This document shows positions 1-10,828 of a DNA stretch of 64,000 nucleotides, piece after piece. The notes beneath the pieces were generated by a model. The model worked only from the letters and a program-made list of their open reading frames with translations, was not told the DNA's origin and did no database searches. Made by a program: the position numbers and the translations under genes. This DNA is from Toxorhynchites rutilus septentrionalis (taxonomy: Eukaryota > Arthropoda > Insecta > Diptera > Culicidae), in assembly GCF_029784135.1 (NCBI RefSeq), contig NC_073746.1, forward strand, positions 296,322,089 to 296,386,088, given 5' to 3'. Numbering within the stretch: the stretch's first letter is position 1; every line of letters begins with the position of its first letter.

Positions 1-106
1 TAAATTTCAAAAGTGTTCAGTGAATAACTGTAGAGACCCGAATGTGTCGAATTATTGTGACACGGACGTATTCAATTAATTTGTTTCCCAGTTAGTCAAA
101 GCAAAG

Positions 107-1036
107 ATGGCGTCGAAACAGCACGTGCTCCGCGAACGCATTGTACGGTTCTACGAAACGCATTTCCAGCAAGGAAAAAAGTTCACGGTGGCACATTTTA
201 AGAAAGAAAATGTACCTGTCAGTACGGTATATCGTATCCTGGGTTCCCTGAACGTAGAGCGGAAGGTCGGAAATGGTCGTCCGGTGACGATAATGACGAA
301 GCAGAGGAAGACATCGTTAAAGAAGCTGTTTAACAACAAGGACGCAACCAGCCTGCGTGACGCCGGTCGGAAATATGGCTGCTCCCACGTATTGATCCAT
401 CGGACCCTCAAGATGGAAGGAATCGTCTGCAGGAAGAAGACGAGGTCGCCTGAGTACACGGAGGAGCAGATTGAGACGGTTAAATCACAGTGTCGGTGGA
501 TGACCAAAAAATACCGCGGGACGTCTTTCGTTCTGGACGACGAAAGCTATTTTCCGCTGTCCAAAACGCATATTCCAGAAAATGATAATTACTACTCCAG
601 CGACAAGTCATCCACACCGCCTGAAGTGAAATACAAGTTCAAGCACAAGTTTGAAAAAAAGGTTATGTTGTACATCGCCATTTCCGACCGGGGCATTTCA
701 AAGCCTTGGTTTAAGCCGAGCGGTCTGGTAATCAACCAACAAATCTATCGAGAAGAGTGCCTCGATAAAATCCTGCTGCCGTTCCTGAACGAGCATCACG
801 CGGATGGGAAGTACGTCTTCTGGCCGGACTAGGCGTCTTCCCATTACGCCAAGAAGACGCTGGCGTATCTTGAGGAGAAAAAGATACCGTTCTTGCCGAA
901 AGATCGCAACCCAACAAACTTGCCCCAGTGCCGCCCAATAGAGGATTTCTTTGGCTCACTCAGTGCCCTAGTGTATAAAAACAATTGGAGGGCCAGGGTT
1001 TCATGGGAAACCGTGTCGCGTAGTTCATTAGAATAG
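107..1036 (+). pseudogene. DD37E Tc1/mariner transposase, copy 1 (nonsense mutation)
   Basis: A transposase gene that would cut and rejoin its element's ends. The ATG at 107 begins the same 309-codon frame as the intact copies at 14108 and 19026. An N-terminal helix-turn-helix region contains a GRP-like GNGRPV linker (about residues 55-60). The DDE-fold residues lie in the motifs LDDES (Asp about 145), WPD (Asp 241 position) and RPIED (Glu 279 position); 37 residues separate the last two, hence DD37E. Here codon 242 is TAG (830-832) where the intact copies have AAG, so translation stops just after the second Asp. The remainder stays open to the normal stop at 1034-1036. The leader 1-106 differs from all other copies and may be the only original 5' flank in the window. 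Copy 1 shares diagnostic bases with copy 3 (4471-5286). Family assignment is by motif and is firm. Confidence 0.9.
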
Positions 1037-1206
1037 AATTAGGTTTTGTTTTAGTTTCGGTTTATTGTTTATTGGTTTATCGGACATGATGTAATAGTGC
1101 ATTCATACCGCTAGCGCATGTTGCTAGTTTTTATGGGTGAATATTAATTTGTATTTTGTGAGTTTTCGAATGGATTTTGGAAAGGCATTTGAAATCATAC
1201 TACAGT

Positions 1207-1992
1207 ATTTTTTTGATAAGCAAGAATCCCGAATTTATATACCCGAAATCCTTACCCAGTCTAAGTTTGTGAGGGAGAGCAAAGATCTCCCTCCACTACT
1301 CAGCCAACCGAGACCGTGTCGGCTTATCTGCCTAATTCTATCCGCCTATCTGTGCGGTTCTTCGCCCTCACTAGAGGGTCCAATAAATGTTCACTACCTA
1401 ACTATAGCCGGCAAAACATCTAATGTCTACGCCACCCACGTAGGAACTTAAATAAACATTCTGGCTTACACACCTTTCCCTTCTTCGGCCCTTCGCCCGT
1501 TTCATTATGATAAGGGACAAACCTAAACTTGGCTTATTGCCGTCAATAAAATATTTATTCCTTCGTCTGGCGCACTATCGACGCTGCATATGATCCATAC
1601 AGAGGATCATGCAGGTCTCGTAAACATTTCTTGTTTGTTTCCTACTCTTTCTCTGACCTTCGCATTTATGCGATAAAGATCGAGACCTATACAAACTGTT
1701 GGAAGCTATACAAAACAAAGAAAAGGAAGGAAAAAGAGTGAATCACATGGCCGCATCTGGCATTGATGATTTTATTTTTCAAGTGCACATTGTGCTATAA
1801 ATTTCTTATGCGCTTGTTTGCGCTTCAATAACATTGCCGACCCTGCTATCTGGGTCCGTAACTGCCACAAAAATGTACTGTAGACTATCATCAATAGCTA
1901 CTGAGCTTTCTATTAGATGAAAATAATATACTCAACACCTCTTGTTTGTATTGGTTTGTTATTGAAACGGAATGAAACATGAAGGATAAATA
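1207..1992. repeat. H sequence downstream of DD37E copy 1
   Basis: Follows the end of the DD37E element (the sequence ending catactacag near 1205) directly. The same sequence recurs after every DD37E copy and, diverged, at 27.0-28.3 kb without a transposon. Read on the minus strand it holds a TATA-type box in the phrase GGGTATATAAATTCGGG (about 1230-1250), and polyadenylation-like AATAAA motifs occur on the plus strand. I infer LTR-like retroelement DNA into which DD37E inserted, but I do not recognise the family. No coding frame is credible. Confidence 0.6.
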
Positions 1993-3869
1993 GTGTTCGT
2001 GGGTGTTAATCAGAGAAACTAGTTTTCCCTGGATTTTGATAATTATTCTCTTATGCGCTAAGCCCCTATTACGGGAAATACAGTACGGTATATCGTATCC
2101 TGGGTTCCCTGAACGTAGAGCGGAAGGTCGGAAATGGTCATCCGGTGACGATAATGACGAAGCGGAGGAAGACATCGTTAAAGAAGCTGTTTGACAACAA
2201 GGACGCAACCAGCCTGCGTGACGCCGGTCGGAAATATGGCTGCTCCCACGTATTGATTCATCGGACCCTCACGATGGAAGGAATCGTCTGCAGGAAGAAG
2301 ACGAGGTCGCCGAAGTACACGGAGGAGCAGATTGAGTCGGTTAAATCACAGTGTCAGTGGATGACCAAAAAATACCGCGGGACGTCTTTCGTTCTGGACG
2401 ACGAAAGCTATTTTCCGCTGTCCAAAACGCATATTCCAGAAAATGATAATTACTACTCCAGCGACAAGTCATCCACACCGCCTGAAGTGAAATACAAGTT
2501 CAAGCACAAGTTTGAAAAAAAAGTTATGTTGTACATCGCCATTTCCGACCGGGGCATTTCAAAGCCTTGGTTTAAGCCGAGCGGTCTGGTAATCAACCAA
2601 CAAATCTATCGAGAAGAGTGCCTCGATAAAATCCTGCTGCCGTTCCTGAACGAGCATCACGCGGATGGGAAGTACGTCTTCTGGCCGGACAAGGCGTCTT
2701 CCCATTACGCCAAGAAGACGCTGGCGTATCTTGAGGAGAAAAAGATACCGTTCTTGCCGAAAGATCGCAACCTAACAAACTTGCCCCAGTGCCGCCCAAT
2801 AGAGGATTTCTTTGGCTCACTCAGTGCCCTAGTGTATAAAAACAATTGGAGGGCCAGGGTTTCATGGGAAACCGTGTCGCGTAATTCATTAGAATAGAAT
2901 TAGGTTTTGTTTTGGTTTCGGTTTATTGTTTATTGGTTTATCGGACATGATGTAATAGTGCATTCATACCGCTAGCGCTTGTTGCTAGTTTTTATGGGTG
3001 AATATTAATTTGTATTTTGTGAGTTTTCGAATGGATTTTGGAAAGGCATTTGAAATCATACTACAGTAGTTTTTTGATAAGCAAGAATCCCGAATTTATA
3101 TACCCGAAATCCTTACCCAGTCTAAGTTTGTGAGGGAGAGCAAAGATCTCCCTCCACTACTCAGCCAACCGAGACCGTGTCGGCTTATCTGCCTAATTCT
3201 ATCCGCCTATCTGTGCGGTTCTTCGCCCTCACTAGAGGGTTCAATAAATGTTCACTACCTAACTATAGCCGGCAAAACATCTAATGTCTACGCCACCCAC
3301 GTAGGAACTTAAATAAACATTCTGGCTTACACACCTTTCCCTTCTTCGGCCCTTCGCCCGTTTCATTATGATAAGGGACAAACCTAAACTTGGCTTATTG
3401 CCGTCAATAAAATATTTATTCCTTCGTCTGGCGCACTATCGACGCTGCATATGATCCATACAGAGGATCATGCAGGTCTCGTAAACATTTCTTGTTTGTT
3501 TCCTACTCTTTCTCTGACCTTCGCATTTATGCGATAAAGATCGAGACCTATACAAACTGTTGGAAGCTATACAAAACAAAGAAAAGGAAGGAAAAAGAGT
3601 GAATCACATGGCCGCATCTGGCATTGATGATTTTATTTTTCAAGTGCACATTGTGCTATAAATTTCTTATGCGCTTGTTTGCGCTTCAATAACATTGCCG
3701 ACTCTGCTATCTGGGTCCGTAACTGCCACAAAAATGTACTGTAGACTATCATCTATAGCTACTGAGATTTCTATTAGATGAAAATAATATACTCAACACC
3801 TCTTGTTTGTATTGGTTTGTTATTGAAACGGAATGAAACATGAAGGATAAATACTGTTCGTGGGTGTTA
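1993..3869. repeat. Amplified H + DD37E unit (unit 2)
   Basis: A unit of about 1.86 kb running from GTGTTCGTGGGTGTTAATC to the next occurrence of the same start. The same unit recurs at 4393-6258 (starting at the duplicated GTGTTA) and 16664-18526. It begins with H sequence (ttaatcagagaaactag..., ...ctattacgggaaata), joins a 5'-truncated DD37E at 2081, continues through the DD37E 3' end and back into H. The identical internal junction in all units shows they arose by duplication of a segment, not by repeated transposition. Confidence 0.85.
2081..2897 (+). pseudogene. DD37E transposase, copy 2 (5'-truncated)
   Basis: Homology to the intact transposase starts at about codon 39 (agtacggtatatcg) and runs in frame to the normal stop at 2895-2897. 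The start codon and first helix-turn-helix are replaced by H sequence. All three catalytic motifs (LDDES, WPD, RPIED) survive and the frame has no stop, so the defect is the missing 5' end. The GRP motif reads GHP. Diagnostic changes (GHP, SPKYTEE, SQCQW) are shared only with copy 5 at 16752-17568, so these two are sisters. Confidence 0.85.
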
Positions 3870-4392
3870 TGAAAGTGTGGGGTTTAACTGGGATGTATGA
3901 ACGAGTTCCTCAATTTGGGGATGTGATACAGAGTGAAAGTAACAGAAAACTACGCAACGTTTTACGTCAAGCTTACGTCTCGGACTGGCTGTCGAGCAGA
4001 GTCCGGGTCGTCATTTTATTCCGATTTCTGTTTCCTGCTTTCTTAACTTATCTTACATAACTTACAGTCTAAAATCAGACTCTCGAGGGAAAGAACTAAA
4101 ACGCCTAACATGTGTCGCAAACGGAATTGTAAATAAGGAAAAAGACGTTACACAGCAGGGCGCTGCCGATGTTTAACATTTATGGCTAGCAGCCGTGCGG
4201 AAACATAAACACGTGGTGTTACAGCATAATGTGTTTTGCGTTTATGGCTTAATGAATAACAAAACAGAACCGTCGGTCGCTAAAGCGTTCTCGTGAGAAT
4301 TTAGTGCGTTTAGCGACCTTGAGCGTTTTACGTTATTTTGGGTTTGATGCATTTAATGTTTACCGGATGGGTGGCCTAAAGGTCATATTACA
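3870..4392 (-). mobile_element. Solo LTR of element A
   Basis: This 523-bp sequence starts TGAAAG and ends TTACA, like the LTRs of element A at 6259-6781 and 13181-13703. It is flanked by GTGTTA at 3864-3869 and 4393-4398, the same six bases at the same place in the H unit that flank full element A. At three diagnostic positions it matches the left LTR of A once (near its start) and the right LTR twice. That is the pattern expected of LTR-LTR recombination within a duplicated copy, though private mutations in A could give it too. Confidence 0.9.
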
Positions 4393-6258
4393 GTGTTAAT
4401 CAGAGAAACTAGTTTTCCCTGGATTTTGATAATTATTCTCTTATGCGCTAAGCCCCTATTACGGGAAATACAGTACGGTATATCGTATCCTGGGTTCCCT
4501 GAACGTAGAGCGGAAGGTCGGAAGTGGTCGTCGGTGACGATAATGACGAAGCAGAGGAAGACATCGTTAAAGAAGCTGTTTGACAACAAGGACGCAACCA
4601 GCCTGCGTGACGCCGGTCGGAAATATGGCTGCTCCCACGTATTGATCCATCGGACCCTCAAGATGGAAGGAATCGTCTGCAGGAAGAAGACGAGGTCGCC
4701 TGAGTACACGGAGGAGCAGATTGAGACGGTTAAATCACAGTGTCGGTGGATGACCAAAAAATACCGCGGGAAGTCTTTCGTTCTGGACGACGAAAGCTAT
4801 TTTCCGCTGTCCAAAACGCATATTCCAGAAAATGATAATTACTACTCCAGCGACAAGTCATCCACACCGCCTGAAGTGAAATACAAGTTCAAGCACAAGT
4901 TTGAAAAAAAGGTTATGTTGTACATCGCCATTTCCGACCGGGGCATTTCAAAGCCTTGGTTTAAGCCGAGCGGTCTGGTAATCAACCAACAAATCTATCG
5001 AGAAGAGTGCCTCGATAAAATCCTGCTGCCGTTCCTGAACGAGCATCACGCGGATGGGAAGTACGTCTTCTGGCCGGACAAGGCGTCTTCCCATTACGCC
5101 AAGAAGACGCTGGCGTATCTTGAGGAGAAAAAGATACCGTTCTTGCCGAAAGATCGCAACCCAACAAACTTGCCCCAGTGCCGCCCAATAGAGGATTTCT
5201 TTGGCTCACTCAGTGCCCTAGTGTATAAAAACAATTGGAGGGCCAGGGTTTCATGGGAAACCGTGTCGCGTAATTCATTAGAATAGAATTAGGTTTTGTT
5301 TTGGTTTCGGTTTATTGTTTATTGGTTTATCGGACATGATGTAATAGTGCATTCATACCGCTAGCGCTTGTTGCTAGTTTTTATGGGTGAATATTAATTT
5401 GTATTTTGTGAGTTTTCGAATGGATTTTGGAAAGGCATTTGAAATCATACTACAGTAGTTTTTTGATAAGCAAGAATCCCGAATTTATATACCCGAAATC
5501 CTTACCCAGTCTAAGTTTGTGAGGGAGAGCAAAGATCTCCCTCCACTACTCAGCCAACCGAGACCGTGTCGGCTTATCTGCCTAATTCTATCCGCCTATC
5601 TGTGCGGTTCTTCGCCCTCACTAGAGGGTCCAATAAATGTTCACTACCTAACTATAGCCGGCAAAACATCTAATGTCTACGCCACCCACGTAGGAACTTA
5701 AATAAACATTCTGGCTTACACACCTTTCCCTTCTTCGGCCCTTCGCCCGTTTCATTATGATAAGGGACAAACCTAAACTTGGCTTATTGCCGTCAATAAA
5801 ATATTTATTCCTTCGTCTGGCGCACTATCGACGCTGCATATGATCCATACAGAGGATCATGCAGGTCTCGTAAACATTTCTTGTTTGTTTCCTACTCTTT
5901 CTCTGACCTTCGCATTTATGCGATAAAGATCGAGACCTATACAAACTGTTGGAAGCTATACAAAACAAAGAAAAGGAAGGAAAAAGAGTGAATCACATGG
6001 CCGCATCTGGCATTGATGATTTTATTTTTCAAGTGCACATTGTGCTATAAATTTCTTATGCGCTTGTTTGCGCTTCAATAACATTGCCGACTCTGCTATC
6101 TGGGTCCGTAACTGCCACAAAAATGTACTGTAGACTATCATCTATAGCTACTGAGATTTCTATTAGATGAAAATAATATACTCAACACCTCTTGTTTGTA
6201 TTGGTTTGTTATTGAAACGGAATGAAACATGAAGGATAAATAGTGTTCGTGGGTGTTA
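4393..6258. repeat. Amplified H + DD37E unit (unit 3)
   Basis: Third copy of the unit, bounded left by the solo LTR and right by element A, both at the same GTGTTA site. It carries DD37E copy 3 and the complete H downstream sequence. Shared details in H (tctatagctactgagatttc) group it with unit 2. Confidence 0.85.
4471..5286 (+). pseudogene. DD37E transposase, copy 3 (5'-truncated, frameshifted)
   Basis: Same 5' truncation as copy 2, with homology from 4472 to the stop at 5284-5286. One base is missing near 4532 (gtcgtcggtg instead of gtcgtccggtg), so upstream H sequence happens to read into the transposase frame. That fusion has no ATG and is not a credible protein. The catalytic motifs are intact. 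One substitution (RGKSF for RGTSF) lies just before the first Asp. Confidence 0.85.
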
Positions 6259-6781
6259 TGAAAGTGTGGGGTTTAACTGGGATGTATGAACGAGTTCCTC
6301 AATTTGGGGATGTGATACAGAGTGAAAGTAACAGAAAACTACGCAACGTTTTACGTCAAGCTTACGTCTCGGACTGGCTGTCGAGCAGAGTCCGGGTCGT
6401 CATTTTATTCCGATTTCTGTTTCCTGCTTTCTTCACTTATCTTACATAACTTACAGTCTAAAATCAGACTCTCGAGGGAAAGAACTAAAACGCCTAACAT
6501 GTGTCGCAAACGGAATTGTAAATAAGGAAAAAGACGTTACACAGCAGGGCGCTGCCGATGTTTAACATTCATGGCTAGCAGCCGTGCGGAAACATAAACA
6601 CGTGGTGTTACAGCATAATGTGTTTTGCGTTTATGGCTTAATGAATAACAAAACAGAACCGTCGGTCGCTAAAGCGTTCTCGTGAGAATTTAGTGCGTTT
6701 AGCGACCTTGAGCGTTTTACGTTATTTTGGGTTTGATGCATTTAATGTTTACCGGATGGGTGGCCTAAAGGTCATATTACA
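6259..6781 (-). repeat. 3' LTR of element A
   Basis: Bounded by TG at 6259 and CA at 6780-6781 (plus strand). A minus-strand AATAAA signal lies at 6403-6408. Inside is an inverted repeat, GTCGCTAAA (about 6662-6670) and TTTAGCGAC (about 6697-6705), able to fold as a hairpin. Confidence 0.93.
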
Positions 6782-7123
6782 CCTTTCCCCTTTTGGAAGA
6801 TTGATGTAATCAATCGTATGTGTTTGATTTGGGAGTTCGTCTGACCTTACGATTACAAATAATTTCTTTTCTTATTTATTGGGTACTGTATTTTAATGTA
6901 TAATAGATATAAAATGTGGTTACAAAGTGTATGGCCCTTTTTTTTTTTTTTTGGATTTTATTATATTTACAATTATTATATTTATAATTCTTTTGTTCAC
7001 ATATTACGTATGGTGAGGTGTATATTTACATTGCTTGTGTTATGTTTAAATTATCTAAACTATATTTATATAATCTTAAATTTCAATATATATTTTTCAA
7101 CTATTCGGTACTCCTTTCCTCTT
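6782..7123 (-). other. Element A polypurine tract and 3' untranslated region
   Basis: Next to the LTR the minus strand reads CCAAAAGGGGAAAGG (6782-6796), the plus-strand primer tract. The rest is AT-rich, with a T-run at 6938-6952, and has no credible gene. The phrase gtctgaccttac recurs in the same place in elements B and C. Confidence 0.75.
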
Positions 7124-10100
7124 TTAGGATGTAGGTTTGTAGGGTATTAATCTATTTTTATGTACAGTTTGGGTTTTTTGTGTTTTCTCGTTAGAAATAG
7201 TCACATTTGGGTGGCTTATGTTTGTGACCTTGAATGGTCCATCATATACTTTGTCTAACTTTCTTCTATTTTCGTTCGTGACCATTACTAGGTCGTCGAT
7301 GTTTACTTCTAATTGATTCGTTTTCTTACTTTGTACTTCGTTTCGTTTTCTTCTGACTCTGTCTATTATCTCTCTGGCTGTATTGGATGCTTTTTGTAGC
7401 TTATATTGCAGTTCTTTATGATAATCATCTATATTATATATTGGTTCAATGTATGATGCTGTATTTAAATTTTGAGGTACGGTTGCATTTGTTCCAAAGA
7501 TTAATTCATAAGGTGTGTAAGCAAAGTCAGTATGGGGTGTTGTGTTGTAACAAAAAGCATAATAAGGCAACCATTCATCCCAGTCACTATGTGCTTGGTT
7601 GACAAATTGCCTTACGTACTCGTTGAGACAACGATGGTTTCGTTCTAGACCTCCTATAGTTTGAGGGTGGTATGGTGTAGAAAAATTGTGTTGCAGTTTC
7701 AATAGTGCAGACAGGTTTTCGAATAATTCATTCTTATATTCGGTTCCTTGATCAGTTTGAACTGTTTTGGGAATTCCGTAGATGAGAATACAATTTTCGA
7801 CAAATGCTCGCGCTATTGTTGTTGCTTGTTTATCAACTATTGGTTTAATAATGACATATTTCGATAAGTTGCATTGTATAGTGAGTGCGTACCTGTTTCC
7901 AGAATTGGATCTATTAAAGGGGCCAATTGTGTCAATAGATACACAATCGAATGGTTTTTGGGGTGTTCTAATTTCGGTAAATTTTTCATTGGTGTGGATT
8001 GTATGTTTGTTTTGTCTGCATTGTATACAGTTTCTTACATAGTTTCTCACGTCGTGTTTCATATTCTTCCATGTGTAGAGTCTACTTAGCTTTTTGTATA
8101 GTCTGTTAATTCCAATGTGTCCTCCGGTTGGAGTGTCATGATTATTTATCAGGATTTCTTTAAATTCATCTGAGTTCTGTATCACACGCTTGGGTGTGTA
8201 CAATACTATTTGCAAGTCTTTTAGCACGTCGTTACAGCTTTTCTTGAAAATCTGTACATTGCATATTTGGAATATAATGCTTGATAGCGCTAGAGCTATC
8301 GCACTAATTCTCAATTTTTGGGCCATATTTTCTACTTGTTTCAATACTTTTCCTAGGTTTTCTTCATTATTGCTTGCAATTTTTATTCTTGTCGACATTA
8401 ATTCTTTTGTACCTGATTTCTTTGTTAGTGCGCACTTAATTTCATGACTTCCTTGATTATTTATGTTTTCGCTAGCATTTGTTCCGTTCGTCTCCAATAC
8501 GCGTCCGAATTGGAGTTTTGGTAAGTTATACCATTCGTTTAATTCGACTGCTTCGTATGCTTTGAGTTGATCAGGCTCATTGCTTACGACAGCAGTGGTT
8601 CGTTTTTCTGTTTCATTTTTATTTTCGTTCAACTTTCTGGTCATTCCTCTTGTCTGTACCGCTAAAATGTTAATTGATTTCAGCGTTTCTGAATTTATAT
8701 TAACCCTTGATAGTGCATCTGCTGCAACATTCAATTTACCCTGTACGTATTGTACCTCAAAATTTAACTCTTCCAGGTCGAGTCTCATTCTTGTTAGTTT
8801 TGATGACGGATTTTTCATTGAAAACAGGTAAACCAATGGTCTATGGTCTGTTTTCACAGTGAATTTTCTGCCGTATAAATATGGCCTGAAAAAGGTAATG
8901 GCCCAGTGAATTGCTGTTAATTCCTGTTCTATTGTCGATTTATTAGCTTCTCCTTTAGTAAAAGCTTTACTGGCATACGCGATTGGTAGTTCTACTCCAT
9001 CGTGGGTTAGTGCTAGGACTGCACCACATGCAGTTTTTGATGCATCTGTAATTAGGATAAATTCCCGCGTGAAATCAGGAAATTGTAGAATATTTGGAGA
9101 CACCAAAGCATTTTTTAGCTTTTCGAACGCATTTTGGCATTCGGGTGTCCATTCGAAAGTTGAGTTTTTACGTAGTAGTTTATTTAGAGGATGAGCAATA
9201 TCTGCGAAGTTTTGAATAAATCTTCTGTAGTAATTACAGAATGCGACGAAACGTCTTACTTCGTCCGCGCTGGTGGGTGTGGGAAAATTCACTACTGCTG
9301 AGAATTTTAATTTATCTGGTTGTATTCCAGATGCGGATATATTGTGTCCGAGGTATGTTACGTCGGGTCTAAAAAATGAGCATTTTTGCGGGTTTAATTT
9401 TAAATTAAAATTTCGTAGTTGTTTGAAGACTTTTTCGAGGTTAGTTACATGATGATTAATAGAGCATCCAACTACGATGATATCGTCAATATATAGGAAT
9501 GCGCATTCTGGAGGTAGACCACTTAATGCAATGGTCATCATCCTTTGGAAGCTATTCGGTGAGATATTTAATCCAAATGGCAGTCTGTTGAACTCATAAT
9601 GACCATTTGATGTTGAAAATGCTGTTAATTGTTTTGATTGCTCATCTAATTCAATTTGATGGAATCCAGACATTAAGTCTAGGGTTGTGAAATATTTAGC
9701 TCTACCAAGATGATCTAGGATTTCATCTATTCGTGGTAAGGGGAATTTATCGGGGGTAATCTTTTTGTTTAGTTGTCGGAAATCGACTACTAAACGCCAC
9801 TTTTTGTCTTGGTTGTTAGACTTTTTGGGGACTAGTAGGATGGGTGAATTATAGGGTGATATTGAATGTTGGATAATTTTGTTATTTAGCATTTTATTAA
9901 TTTGTTTATGTATTTCTGAAATTTGGGTCTCTGGGGTTCGGTAATTTTTAATGTAAACGGGTGTATTGTCTTGTAAGTGAATTGTTTGTTTGTAAAAGTT
10001 ATTCGTCGTTAGTATGTCGTCTTGTAATGCGAAAATGTCGTTGTATTCAGTACATAATTTTGTTAATTTTTCTTGAGCTTGTTGTGGGGTTTGGCTTAAG

Positions 10101-10828
10101 TTGAGTTCTTCTAGTAGTTTTTCGTGTCTTTTTTGTGTATTTTCAAATTGTGTTGCCTTGATATTATTTATCGTGTATTTTTCTAAAGGGATAATGGTGG
10201 GGGTGAATGATTTAGGGATATGTATTTCTTTACTGTTAGTGTTAATTATCTTGATGAAAGGGAAGTTACGGTTTATTATAGAATTGGCGCAGAAAACGCC
10301 TGGCTTAATTTCTTGCGAAATGATAACGGAGTCTGTTTGGATTGAGGGTGTTTGGACAGTTTTGATGATTTGACATCGTGCTGGTATTATGTATTTATCG
10401 TCCCAGTTATCTTGTATAGGTATTTCAATATAGTTACTCTCAAATGTAAAGGATAACAACCAAGTTTTCAGACATAAGTTGCATTCGTGTTTTGTTAGAA
10501 AATCACGGCCTAAAATTCCGTCAGTATGAATAGGAAAATTTTGTGTTACTACTTGGAATTGATGAGGAATTTCTATATTGTTAATGTTTAGAGTTGTATT
10601 GGTACTAGCAAGCGTTTCGATTTTCCCATCTGTCACGCCGTTTATCACACATCTATTGTTACTATTCACCAGTTGGTCTCTGTTTAGTGTGTTTTCTTTT
10701 ATTAGTGAGATATCTGCTCCTGTATCAATTATCAAAGTGCACGGCTTTCCGCACATGCGCAATCTTAAAGTGACAAACATAGAGCATGTTAAGTTTATGT
10801 TATAGATGTTTATTGATTGTTTTGGCAC
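7124..10828 (-). CDS. pol: Element A Pol polyprotein (protease-RT-RNase H-integrase)
   Basis: A single 1234-codon frame, encoding the enzymes that copy the element into DNA and integrate it. Protease: DTGAD near residue 35. Reverse transcriptase: LDLMSGFHQ, and YIDD at about 446-449. RNase H: ITDAS near 591 and TDHRPL. Integrase: an HHCC zinc region from HDTPTGGH (about 896) to CIQCRQ, then SIDTIG, QTDQG and GGLERNH supplying D, D and E. No ATG opens the frame (it begins GTG at 10828). It overlaps the end of gag by 19 bp in the -1 frame relative to gag, so it is presumably made by -1 frameshifting near CCAAAAC. A hydrophobic segment of about 20 residues (IALALSSIIFQIC, about 836-858) lies between RNase H and integrase, preceded by a helical stretch; element B has it too. 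I do not know this as a standard Gypsy feature. Confidence 0.95.
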   Translation of the reverse strand: MPKQSINIYNINLTCSMFVTLRLRMCGKPCTLIIDTGADISLIKENTLNRDQLVNSNNRCVINGVTDGKIETLASTNTTLNINNIEIPHQFQVVTQNFPIHTDGILGRDFLTKHECNLCLKTWLLSFTFESNYIEIPIQDNWDDKYIIPARCQIIKTVQTPSIQTDSVIISQEIKPGVFCANSIINRNFPFIKIINTNSKEIHIPKSFTPTIIPLEKYTINNIKATQFENTQKRHEKLLEELNLSQTPQQAQEKLTKLCTEYNDIFALQDDILTTNNFYKQTIHLQDNTPVYIKNYRTPETQISEIHKQINKMLNNKIIQHSISPYNSPILLVPKKSNNQDKKWRLVVDFRQLNKKITPDKFPLPRIDEILDHLGRAKYFTTLDLMSGFHQIELDEQSKQLTAFSTSNGHYEFNRLPFGLNISPNSFQRMMTIALSGLPPECAFLYIDDIIVVGCSINHHVTNLEKVFKQLRNFNLKLNPQKCSFFRPDVTYLGHNISASGIQPDKLKFSAVVNFPTPTSADEVRRFVAFCNYYRRFIQNFADIAHPLNKLLRKNSTFEWTPECQNAFEKLKNALVSPNILQFPDFTREFILITDASKTACGAVLALTHDGVELPIAYASKAFTKGEANKSTIEQELTAIHWAITFFRPYLYGRKFTVKTDHRPLVYLFSMKNPSSKLTRMRLDLEELNFEVQYVQGKLNVAADALSRVNINSETLKSINILAVQTRGMTRKLNENKNETEKRTTAVVSNEPDQLKAYEAVELNEWYNLPKLQFGRVLETNGTNASENINNQGSHEIKCALTKKSGTKELMSTRIKIASNNEENLGKVLKQVENMAQKLRISAIALALSSIIFQICNVQIFKKSCNDVLKDLQIVLYTPKRVIQNSDEFKEILINNHDTPTGGHIGINRLYKKLSRLYTWKNMKHDVRNYVRNCIQCRQNKHTIHTNEKFTEIRTPQKPFDCVSIDTIGPFNRSNSGNRYALTIQCNLSKYVIIKPIVDKQATTIARAFVENCILIYGIPKTVQTDQGTEYKNELFENLSALLKLQHNFSTPYHPQTIGGLERNHRCLNEYVRQFVNQAHSDWDEWLPYYAFCYNTTPHTDFAYTPYELIFGTNATVPQNLNTASYIEPIYNIDDYHKELQYKLQKASNTAREIIDRVRRKRNEVQSKKTNQLEVNIDDLVMVTNENRRKLDKVYDGPFKVTNISHPNVTISNEKTQKTQTVHKNRLIPYKPTS

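Noticed and set aside
732..959. 75-codon minus-strand frame (MSQRNPLLGG...) antisense to the DD37E transposase, present behind every copy
   Set aside because: It repeats only because the transposase repeats, lies entirely on the opposite strand of a strongly supported gene, and resembles no protein I know.
1137..1451. Plus-strand frame in H (…LPPLLSQPRPCRLICL…), repeated about six times
   Set aside because: It is broken or shortened in other H copies, the divergent copy at 27 kb keeps no equivalent frame, and H looks regulatory with a minus-strand TATA-like box.
4393..5286. 297-codon frame that would fuse H sequence to the DD37E transposase
   Set aside because: It begins at GTG, not ATG, and exists only because one base was lost near 4532. 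It is not a real fusion gene.
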